NCBI RefSeq assembly: GCF_008329535.1
Contig: NZ_NPKR01000002.1
Coordinates: forward strand, 372,001-436,000
DNA length: 64,000 nt
Source of the DNA: Mycolicibacterium sp. P1-18
GTDB lineage: Bacteria > Actinomycetota > Actinomycetes > Mycobacteriales > Mycobacteriaceae
Direction of reading: 5' to 3'
Shown: positions 8,224 through 15,256 of the stretch, piece after piece
Layout: every line of letters begins with the position of its first letter
How positions within the stretch are numbered: the stretch's first letter is position 1
Translations under genes and position numbers: made by a program
The notes under the pieces: generated by a model
The model's input: only the letters and a program-made list of their open reading frames with translations
What the model was told of the DNA's origin: nothing
The model's database searches: none

Positions 8224-8931
8224 ATGACCGATCCGACCGACCCTCCGCGGTCTGCGCCCGCGACGACGATGCTGGCGGTGTTGGTGTCACTGTTCGTTGC
8301 GTTGGGCGTCGTCGCGCACGTCGCCGCCACCGGCACCGCGTGGGACCATGCCGTGCTTGCCTGGATGATCGCCCACCGTCACCCTGGGTTGACGTCGTGG
8401 GCGATCACGGTGACGACTATGGGCAGCCCGGCGGGAGTGGCCATCCTGGCTGTGGTCGCCGCTGCAGTGGCGTGGTGGCGGGTGGGTTCGGCACGGCCGG
8501 CGATCCTGATTCTGGCGACGTTGGCCGTCGCCGGGGCGGTCAGCACCCTGACCAAGGTCGTCGTCGGCGCGCACCGTCCCGCGGCGGCCGTGCAACTCCT
8601 CGTCGAAACCGATGGGTCGTTTCCCTCGGGTCACGTCACCGGCACCCTGGCCTCATTGGGTGCCGTGGCCGTCGTGGTGAACCGCCACGTCAGATCGTCG
8701 GTGTCGGCGTTGGTGACGTCGACGGCGGCGGTGGCCGCGGTGGTCGTCGCGCTGACCCGCCTCTATCTTGGGGTGCACTGGATGACCGACGTGGTCGGCG
8801 GGTTGGTGCTCGGCACCACCGCCTCCGTGTCGGCTCACCTGCTCTACGGGCGCATGATGAGATCAGCGGACACCGATGACCGGGTCGGCGTACCCGCGGT
8901 GGCGCGACCGGCGGCTAGACGGGAGACCTGA
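8224..8931 (+). CDS. PAP2-family membrane phosphatase
   Basis: A 235-residue integral membrane protein with six predicted helices and the three lipid-phosphatase motifs: KVVVGAHRP, the PSGH box (FPSGHVTGTLAS) and TRLYLGVHWMTDV, which supply the catalytic Arg, two His and Asp. Family members dephosphorylate phosphatidic acid, phosphatidylglycerol-phosphate or polyprenyl pyrophosphate on the outer face of the membrane; the substrate cannot be read from sequence. The gene is followed 5 bases later by the next membrane protein, so both are probably co-transcribed. It is preceded by a candidate regulator site shared with other element genes. Confidence 0.87.
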   Translation: MTDPTDPPRSAPATTMLAVLVSLFVALGVVAHVAATGTAWDHAVLAWMIAHRHPGLTSWAITVTTMGSPAGVAILAVVAAAVAWWRVGSARPAILILATLAVAGAVSTLTKVVVGAHRPAAAVQLLVETDGSFPSGHVTGTLASLGAVAVVVNRHVRSSVSALVTSTAAVAAVVVALTRLYLGVHWMTDVVGGLVLGTTASVSAHLLYGRMMRSADTDDRVGVPAVARPAARRET

Positions 8932-8936
8932 CACCG

Positions 8937-9707
8937 ATGGGCAACGCGGCGCTGTTCGTGGCGGTGTTCCTGGCGTGCGCCGTCGAGGCGGTCGAGGCTT
9001 TGACGATCGTGTTGGCTGCGGGGGTGGGGCGTGGGTGGCGTTCGGCGGTCACCGGGCTGATCGCCGGGCTGCTGACCTTGGCGGTGATCGTCGCCGTCGC
9101 CGGGCCGGCGGTCTCGGCGATCCCGCTGGACGCTCTGCGACTGGTCGTCGGTGCGCTGCTGCTGGTCTTCGGACTGCAGTGGCTACGCAAGGCGGTCCTG
9201 CGGGCCAGCGGACACAAGGCTTTTCACGACGAGGCTAAGGCGTTCGAGGCAGCGTTGGCTGCCGCTCGCCACGCCCCGGGCCGTTCCGCGGTTCTGGTTC
9301 CGGATTGGTATGGCTTCACGCTGGCCTTCAAGGGCGTGGTGTTGGAGGGCTTGGAAGTGGTGTTCATCGCCGTCACGTTCGGCAGCAATCAGCACGACGT
9401 CGGCTTGGCCGCCCTGGCCGCGCTGACTGCGGTTCTCGTCGTGGCCGCCATCGGCGTGGCGGTCCGGAAGCCGTTGTCGCGGGTGCCGGAGAACGCCATG
9501 AAGTTCGTCGTCGGGGTCATGCTGACCGCGTTCGGGATGTTTTGGGCCGCCGAGGGAGCCGGCGCGCATTGGCCGGGAGCGGATCTCGCGCTGCTGGTGC
9601 TCATCCCCGCAGTCGGCCTGTACGCCCTGCTGCTCGTGGCGCTGTTCCGGCGCGGTGATCGGCGAAGCGCCGTCGGCGCCGACCGACCGACCGGGACGAC
9701 ACCGTGA
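8937..9707 (+). CDS. COG4280-like membrane protein with FTR1-type motifs
   Basis: A 256-residue protein with about seven hydrophobic helices, resembling the uncharacterised COG4280 family. Two acidic intramembrane motifs stand out: VEAVEALTIVLAAG near residue 17-30 and VLEGLEVVFIAV near 136-147. Both resemble the ExxE/REGLE helices of FTR1 iron permeases, with pseudo-twofold arrangement. A metal or cation transport role is inference from these motifs. It ends overlapping the next gene's GTG start by 4 bases (GTGA), so it is translated with it. Confidence 0.65.
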   Translation: MGNAALFVAVFLACAVEAVEALTIVLAAGVGRGWRSAVTGLIAGLLTLAVIVAVAGPAVSAIPLDALRLVVGALLLVFGLQWLRKAVLRASGHKAFHDEAKAFEAALAAARHAPGRSAVLVPDWYGFTLAFKGVVLEGLEVVFIAVTFGSNQHDVGLAALAALTAVLVVAAIGVAVRKPLSRVPENAMKFVVGVMLTAFGMFWAAEGAGAHWPGADLALLVLIPAVGLYALLLVALFRRGDRRSAVGADRPTGTTP

Positions 9708-9931
9708 TCCGCCGGCTTCGCGCGTTCGGCGCCTTCTGGTACGGCTTCGTCGTCGGCGACGATTGGCGCGTCGCCGCCGGTGTCGTGGTCGCCCTCGGGC
9801 TCACCGCGACGATCACTCGCATCACGGCCGTCCCCGCGTGGTGGATCGTCGTCGTCGCCGTGGGCGTCCTGCTGGCATCCAGCATCCGCGGGGCCATCCG
9901 ACGCTCAGACCAACCGGCAGCCCCCCGATGA
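9704..9931 (+). CDS. Small membrane protein (75 aa)
   Basis: Starts at a GTG that overlaps the preceding stop (GTGA). It contains MIRRLRAFGAFWYGFVVGDDWR, then two hydrophobic helices separated by TRITAVPAW and a basic tail (RGAIRRSDQPAAPR). Actinobacteria often carry a small protein like this next to a COG4280-like gene. No function known. It overlaps the following 20-codon frame by ATGA. Confidence 0.7.
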   Translation: MIRRLRAFGAFWYGFVVGDDWRVAAGVVVALGLTATITRITAVPAWWIVVVAVGVLLASSIRGAIRRSDQPAAPR

Positions 9932-9990
9932 ATACTCTGCGCGCCACTGTGTTCGACATCATCGGCGGCCCACGCCGCAGCGGTTGGTGA
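9928..9990 (+). CDS. 20-codon micro-ORF coupling to the sensor kinase
   Basis: ATG at 9928 overlaps the stop of the 75-aa gene (ATGA) and its own TGA at 9988-9990 overlaps the kinase ATG (TGATG). The peptide is MNTLRATVFDIIGGPRRSGW. Perfect start-stop coupling on both sides suggests ribosomes pass through it; it could be a translated linker, a small regulatory peptide or simply a spacer. It has no ribosome site of its own. Confidence 0.45.
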   Translation: MNTLRATVFDIIGGPRRSGW

Positions 9991-11396
9991 TGACGGTGCG
10001 CGGCGTCGGCCTGGCCCGGTGGACGGTGCGGACCCGCTCGACCGTCATGGCAGCGGCCGTGGTGACCCTCGGACTTGCGGTGGCGTCCGCGGCGATGCTG
10101 CTGGTGCTCTATCACACGCTGCAGCAGTCCACGGAGCAAGCCGCGCGCGCTCGCGCCGCCCAGCTCGTGGAACAGCTACACACTGACGGACCTCGTGACC
10201 TGGATCCCGGGCTGCTGGGTACCGACGGCCAGATCGGCGCCATCCAAGTCCTGGACCGCCGCGGCGCGGTGGTCCTCGCCTCTGCCGACGCCCCGGCGGC
10301 GCCGCTGACGACTGACCCGGTGCCACCGGGCCGATCAATGTTTCTGGGGCGTCATCAGCTCCCCGACGACGCAGGCGACTTCTGGGTAATTGCCGACGGT
10401 GCCGACACGCCGGCGGGACCGATGACGGTGGTCGTCGGCGGGGACCGCGAACCGGTCGAGGCGGTGGTGGGCACCGTGGCAATCCTGCTGGCGGTCAGTG
10501 GTCCGCTGGTGGTGCTGCTGGTCGCCTGGGCAACTCATGTGCTCGTCGGTGCGGCGCTGCGCCCGGTGGAACGGATCAGATCCCGCGTGGCGTCCATCTC
10601 CACCGCCCGGCTCGAGGACCGTGTACCGGTCCCGCCCAGCGGCGACGAGATCGCCCATCTGGCTGAGACGATGAACGAGATGCTAAGCCGGCTGCACGTC
10701 GGGCACGCCGCCCAACGCCGGTTCGTCAGCGATGCCTCTCATGAACTGCGCAGCCCGTTGGCCACGATCAGCACCGCGCTGGAACTCGCGCGCAGTCGTC
10801 CCGAGCTGCTCGACGCCGACTTGATCGACGAGTCGTTGATCCCCGAAGCGCGCCGCATGCGCGATTTGATCGACGATCTGCTGCTGTTGGCCCGCGCCGA
10901 TGAGCACCAGCTGTCAGGCCGCCACGACGACGTCGACCTCGACGACCTCGCCGACGCCGAAGTGCAACGTCTGCAGGGGATGTCGTCCGCCCTGATGGTA
11001 AAGGCAACGATCAGCCACGCACGGGTTACCGGCGATCGACATCAACTCGCACGGATGATGCGCAACCTGGTCGACAACGCCGCCCGCCACGCCAGAAGCA
11101 CCGTCGAACTGAGCTGCGGGGTGCATGACGGCGCCGCGGTCCTGCGGGTCGCCGACGACGGAGTGGGTATCCCGCCCGAGCAGCGGATGCGGGTGTTCGA
11201 CCGCTTCGTGCGCCTGGACAGCGCCCGCGCCCGCGACGTCGGCGGCAGTGGACTGGGCTTGGCGATCGTCGCCGAGATCGTCACCGCCCACCACGGCACC
11301 ATCACCATCGGCGATCGTCACGAGGGCGGCGCCTGCCTCACCGTGACGCTGCCGGCGAACGTCGACGGCTACGTCGCCCCCGAGGCCAGCCGGTAA
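9990..11396 (+). CDS. Two-component sensor histidine kinase
   Basis: A 468-residue OmpR-partner kinase. It has TM1 (about 19-42), an extracytoplasmic sensor of about 110 residues, TM2 (about 155-178), a HAMP linker, a HisKA domain with His251 in DASHELRSPLATI, and a HATPase with N box MMRNLVDNAARHA, G1 VADDGVGIPP, F box FDRFVR and G2 GGSGLGLAIV. The start at 9990 is coupled to the micro-ORF. Its gene converges with and overlaps its presumed partner regulator by 28 bases instead of sharing an operon. The signal is unknown; neighbours suggest envelope or ion stress. Confidence 0.9.
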   Translation: MTVRGVGLARWTVRTRSTVMAAAVVTLGLAVASAAMLLVLYHTLQQSTEQAARARAAQLVEQLHTDGPRDLDPGLLGTDGQIGAIQVLDRRGAVVLASADAPAAPLTTDPVPPGRSMFLGRHQLPDDAGDFWVIADGADTPAGPMTVVVGGDREPVEAVVGTVAILLAVSGPLVVLLVAWATHVLVGAALRPVERIRSRVASISTARLEDRVPVPPSGDEIAHLAETMNEMLSRLHVGHAAQRRFVSDASHELRSPLATISTALELARSRPELLDADLIDESLIPEARRMRDLIDDLLLLARADEHQLSGRHDDVDLDDLADAEVQRLQGMSSALMVKATISHARVTGDRHQLARMMRNLVDNAARHARSTVELSCGVHDGAAVLRVADDGVGIPPEQRMRVFDRFVRLDSARARDVGGSGLGLAIVAEIVTAHHGTITIGDRHEGGACLTVTLPANVDGYVAPEASR

Positions 11397-12049
11397 CCGA
11401 TCCCGCGCACGGTGTGAATGCTGCTGGTGCCGAACGGCGCGTCGATCTTGCGGCGCAGGTACCCGACGTAGACCTCCACGATGTTGTCGTCGCCTTCGTA
11501 GTGCACGTCCCAGACCGACTGCAGGATCTCCTGTTTGGTGACGACCGCGCCGGCGTGGCGCATCAAGAATTCCAACACCCCGTATTCACGTGGAGTCAGC
11601 ACGATGTCGGCGCCACCGCGGGTCACGCGGTGGCGCGCCGGGTCCAGCGCCAGGTCGTTGACGGTGAGCACGGCCGGCCGCGCGGGCGCACCGCGGCGCA
11701 GCAACGCGCGCAGCCGGGCGAGCAGCACCACGAAGGAGAAGGGTTTGATCAGGTAGTCGTCGGCGCCCAGATCGAAGGCGTCGGCCAGGTCGTATTCGCC
11801 GTCCTTGGCCGAGAGCATCAACACCGGTGTCCACACCGCGGCCGAACGCAGGTCCCGCACGACGTCGTAGCCGCTGCGGCTGGGCAGCATGATGTCCAGG
11901 ATCACCACGTCGAACCCGCCGCCGAGGGCAGAGTCGAGACCGGCGAGGCCGTCGTGAACCACCTCGACGACGAAGCCCTCAGCGACCAGCCCGCGGCGGA
12001 TGGTTTCCGCCAGCCGCGGTTCGTCTTCCACCAGCAGGATGCGCATCAC
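11369..12049 (-). CDS. OmpR-family response regulator
   Basis: A 226-residue regulator. The receiver domain has Asp9/Glu8 acid pocket, phospho-acceptor Asp52 in VVILDIMLP, Thr/Ser switch in VLMLSAKD and Lys102 in LIKPF. The winged-helix output domain (about 128-226) has LTPREYGVLEFLM and HTVRGIGYRL. It most probably pairs with the convergent kinase whose 3' end it overlaps. The TCAGCG direct repeats before the genes at 7856, 8224 and 13892 are plausible targets, since OmpR-type dimers bind direct repeats about 11 bases apart; this is inference. Confidence 0.92.
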   Translation of the reverse strand: MMRILLVEDEPRLAETIRRGLVAEGFVVEVVHDGLAGLDSALGGGFDVVILDIMLPSRSGYDVVRDLRSAAVWTPVLMLSAKDGEYDLADAFDLGADDYLIKPFSFVVLLARLRALLRRGAPARPAVLTVNDLALDPARHRVTRGGADIVLTPREYGVLEFLMRHAGAVVTKQEILQSVWDVHYEGDDNIVEVYVGYLRRKIDAPFGTSSIHTVRGIGYRLASGAT

Positions 12050-12145
12050 GTCCTCCCTCGATGGATCGTTGCGACTGTGAGTACAGCAGGCTGCCGAGCT
12101 GGCTCCGCCGTCGCGGCTCGGTTCTGTGGGTCAGAACGCCGTGGG

Positions 12146-12622
12146 TCAGGGCGTGGGCTCGGCCAGCTGGTCTGCCCAGGTGGCGACTGCACCGGAGTCC
12201 CCGATGCGATACACCTGAACTGCGGTGGCGAGGCTCGCCAGGACCACGACAGAAGCGATCAGCCAGTGCAGCGCTGTCCGCATCGGGCGGTCGCGCGACT
12301 CACGGACGTGCACGGCGACCAGCAGGCCGGCCGCCAGCAGCAGCGCGACGGAGAAGTAGATCATGGTGTCACCAAGTTCGGCGTGGGCGTGAAGCTGCTC
12401 GGATGGGCCGAGGCGTCGTTCCAGCCATTCCCCGGCATCGGTGGTCACCGGTGTCAGCACCGTACTCAGCAAGGCCAGGGCGGCGACCAGCCAGACCAGT
12501 CGCTGCCGCGCCGGACGCCACAGCGCGCACAGTATTGCCAGGACCGCGGTCAACGGCGCCAGCACCACGACGAAGTGCACCAACAGTACGTGGGCGGGCA
12601 GCCCGTTCACCGTCGTCATCAC
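12146..12622 (-). CDS. DUF2231-like four-helix membrane protein
   Basis: A 158-residue protein that opens with (M)MTTVNGLPAHVLLVHFVVVLAPL, the HxxxVHxxxxLxP pattern of DUF2231-type membrane proteins. Four hydrophobic helices follow, with a conserved-looking His/Glu-rich loop (GEWLERRLGPSEQLHAHAELGD). These His/Glu residues could bind heme or metal, which is inference. It lies 10 bases downstream of the COG4705-like gene on the same strand and is probably in one operon with it. Confidence 0.7.
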   Translation of the reverse strand: MMTTVNGLPAHVLLVHFVVVLAPLTAVLAILCALWRPARQRLVWLVAALALLSTVLTPVTTDAGEWLERRLGPSEQLHAHAELGDTMIYFSVALLLAAGLLVAVHVRESRDRPMRTALHWLIASVVVLASLATAVQVYRIGDSGAVATWADQLAEPTP

Positions 12623-12632
12623 AGGCCCCGGC

Positions 12633-13892
12633 TCACTGAAGTGCCGTCAACAATGCCGTGAGAGCTCGCGTCTCCGTCGGGGGGTCGGGATGGTCTGAGC
12701 GCACGGCGTGCAGGACCTCGTCGATGCGGCCATCCAGAACGTTCCAGCCGGCGCCGTCGAGGGGTTGCAACCTTTCCTGGTCGTCGTCCCATGCCGTTTC
12801 GAGGTCGGTGATGCGGGCGGTCGCCCCCGCCTGGTCACCCGAGTGGACCTTCGCGAGAGTGTCTTGGGTGATGGAGCGAAAGTTCGACACGTCGGCAGGC
12901 GGGAACATCACGGTCGCCGACCGCCCGGGGGCAAGCGTTGCCGGTGCCGAGGCGCCGGATTCTTCTTCGCTGGCTGCAGCAGTCGAGTGTGGCTGCCCGG
13001 CGGCCCACACCAGCAGGGCGCCCGTGGCGACGGCGATGACCGCGAAATAGCCCAGCATCACCATTTCCCGTACGGGAGTGGTGGCGTCGGTGGGTGTTTC
13101 GATCGTCGTGGGTGCGTTGATCACGTCGCGGCGGGTGAGCGTGAGGTAGACGACCGTGGCGAGGATGGCGGTCAAGAAGACCACACTGGTGATGGCGGTA
13201 CCCCAGCCGAGGCCGTGTTGATCCGGTGGAAGTCCCAGCCAGTCACCGAGATTGGCGCCCAGGGGGCGGGTCAGGATGTAGGCCAGCCAGAACGACAGCA
13301 CCGCGTTGGCACCGAGGCGCCAGCCGATCACGACGGCGATGATCAGGCCGGCGGGCAGCAGCACCGACTGGCCCGGCCCCCAGCCGGTGAGGTCCAGAAT
13401 CCAATCGCCCACGGCGGTGCCCAGCGCGAAGGTCACGAGGATGGCCAGCCAGTAGAAGGCTTCCCGCGGTGTGGTGGTGATGCTGTGAATCGACAGGGTG
13501 CGCTCCCGCGTCCACCACACCCCGAACACCACCCCGAGGACGACGGCGAAGACGCCGGTGCTCAACGCCAGCGGCACTCCCAAGTCGTCGGTGAGGATGT
13601 CGGTGTACAACGTTCCCGTGACGCTGACCACGACCACCGTCAGCCAGTAGACGAACGGCACGTAGCGGGTGAGGCGCATCTGCCACACCAGGATTGCGAC
13701 GAACACCGCCGTGGAGATCAACGCCGTCACGTCCAGACCAAGGCCCACGGTCATGTTGATCCAGTCGGCGAAACTCTCACCGACGGTCGTGCACAGAATC
13801 TTGATGACCCAGAACCACACCGTGATCTCGGGAACCTTGCTCACCAGCACGCGCCTCATCTGAGCCGGGTCTGATCTCGCTGTATCGCTCAC
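12633..13892 (-). CDS. COG4705-like membrane protein with extracytoplasmic C-terminal domain
   Basis: A 419-residue protein. The first 290 residues form two similar membrane halves: a KVPEITVWFWVIKILCTTVGESFADW block recurs as a second block around EAFYWLAILVTFALGTAVGDW, with TRPLGANLGDWLG later. This repeat is typical of the COG4705 membrane family. A single helix (about 280-298) leads to a soluble helical tail (FRSITQDTLAKVHSGDQAGATARITDLETAWDD...). Family members are found beside metal and stress genes, but no activity is established. A TCAGCG repeat sits 24-40 bases upstream. Cotranscribed with the DUF2231-like gene. Confidence 0.7.
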   Translation of the reverse strand: MSDTARSDPAQMRRVLVSKVPEITVWFWVIKILCTTVGESFADWINMTVGLGLDVTALISTAVFVAILVWQMRLTRYVPFVYWLTVVVVSVTGTLYTDILTDDLGVPLALSTGVFAVVLGVVFGVWWTRERTLSIHSITTTPREAFYWLAILVTFALGTAVGDWILDLTGWGPGQSVLLPAGLIIAVVIGWRLGANAVLSFWLAYILTRPLGANLGDWLGLPPDQHGLGWGTAITSVVFLTAILATVVYLTLTRRDVINAPTTIETPTDATTPVREMVMLGYFAVIAVATGALLVWAAGQPHSTAAASEEESGASAPATLAPGRSATVMFPPADVSNFRSITQDTLAKVHSGDQAGATARITDLETAWDDDQERLQPLDGAGWNVLDGRIDEVLHAVRSDHPDPPTETRALTALLTALQ

Positions 13893-13915
13893 GAGGCCGG
13901 ACGGTATCGGCGGAC

Positions 13916-13932
13916 CGCTGAACGAACGCTGA
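13916..13932 (-). promoter_or_regulatory. TCAGCG direct repeat, site 3
   Basis: Read on the minus strand: TCAGCG-TTCGT-TCAGCG, 11-base period, 24-40 bases upstream of the COG4705-like start. Same half-sites as at 7767 and 8186. Confidence 0.5.
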
Positions 13933-13991
13933 GGAGGCGGCCCTCGTCGATGGTGGCCCTGGTCGCTGGACAGCGAAGCCGGTGGCGCGCG

Positions 13992-15062
13992 TCAGCCGGC
14001 GTGGGCGATGGCAAACAGTCCGCCGACGCCGACGGCGTACACCGCGATCACGGCCAGGGAGTCCACGCCCATCCCGGCGATGCGCCGCCGGGGACGGAAG
14101 AGTAGTCCCGCGGCGTAGATCAGGGTCAGCACGATGGCCAGGGCGGTGAGATAGATGTCGGTGCGTTGCGCTTGGGGGAGGACGGCGTTGCCGGAGAGCA
14201 GTGTCGCCATCAAGAACAGCACGGGCAGAAATGCGTTGCCGCCGAAGATGTCGGACATGGCGAGCTGGTAGTCACCGTTGCGTACCGAGGTCAGGCCGGT
14301 GGACAGCTCGGGCAGCGAGGTCGCCGCGGCAAGGATGGTGGCACCGAACAGCACGCCGGACAGGCCAATGTGGTTGGCCAGGGCGTCGCCGCTGCGCTCG
14401 AGGACGACCCCGGCGAGCAGCGTGACCGCGGCGGCGACACCGAAGACGATCGCCGCCTTGGTGGTGCTGGTGCCCCGCTGGGTGGCCTGCTGCTCGGTGG
14501 TGGTGGCGCTGTGACCCCGGGGCTGCTCTTGGCCGTCGGGGGGTTGGCCAGATTCGTGCCACGGCAGGGACCGTCCTGCGCGGCGGAGCAGCAGCAGGCC
14601 GCCCACCCAGGCCAGTAGGATGAGCAGCGCCGCGGGTGTCACCCGCCAGGCGATCAACGTGCCGGGGAGTTGAGTGCCGGCGATCACGATGGCCAACACC
14701 ACGACGACCAACGCTGCTTCCAGGACCAACACCAGTGAGGCGGCGCGGTAGGTCAGGGGCCGCGGTCCGCGGACACCGAACGCGTCCAACGCCACCAGCA
14801 CCACGGTTTGAATGGCGATGCCGCCCAGGATGTTGCCGACCGCCACCCCGAGGTTGCCCGACAGCGACGCGCTGGCCACGATGGCGATCTCGGGCAGGTT
14901 GGTGGCGATCGCCAACAGGATCAACCCGCCCAGCGCAGACCCCAAGTGCAACCGCGTGGACAGCACGTCGGTCTGATCCGACAGCGCGGTGCCCGCCACC
15001 CAGATCGCCGCCGCAGCCACGATGAAGACGACCACCAACAGCCACGACGGCCAACTCGCCAC
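13992..15062 (-). CDS. Cation/proton (Ca2+/Na+) exchanger, CaCA superfamily
   Basis: A 356-residue antiporter with about ten helices and the two inverted alpha-repeats of the CaCA superfamily: GGLILLAIATNLPEIAIVAS (about 46-65) and LFGATILAAATSLPELSTG (about 235-255), each followed by a helix with GN (VAVGNILGG; SDIFGGN). The paired NLPE/SLPE glutamates are the ion ligands. A hydrophilic loop with His and Gln (about 180-205) separates the halves. Start is GTG at 15062. It should move Ca2+ or a similar ion out against H+ or Na+. Divergent from the molybdoenzyme gene. Confidence 0.85.
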   Translation of the reverse strand: MASWPSWLLVVVFIVAAAAIWVAGTALSDQTDVLSTRLHLGSALGGLILLAIATNLPEIAIVASASLSGNLGVAVGNILGGIAIQTVVLVALDAFGVRGPRPLTYRAASLVLVLEAALVVVVLAIVIAGTQLPGTLIAWRVTPAALLILLAWVGGLLLLRRAGRSLPWHESGQPPDGQEQPRGHSATTTEQQATQRGTSTTKAAIVFGVAAAVTLLAGVVLERSGDALANHIGLSGVLFGATILAAATSLPELSTGLTSVRNGDYQLAMSDIFGGNAFLPVLFLMATLLSGNAVLPQAQRTDIYLTALAIVLTLIYAAGLLFRPRRRIAGMGVDSLAVIAVYAVGVGGLFAIAHAG

Positions 15063-15256
15063 GTCAACACACCCTTTCGCCGAACCTGCGAGGACCGACC
15101 GCGCTCACGCCCGGGGACACCACCTCGTCGCACACGTCGGATCTGAATCGCTGACCGAAGGTGTCCTACAAGTATGTGCTTGATGTCAATGATTGCGGGT
15201 ACGCAACGATCAAGCGCCAGTCCCTACGGCGGTGGGTGTGGAGGAAGGGAGTCACC

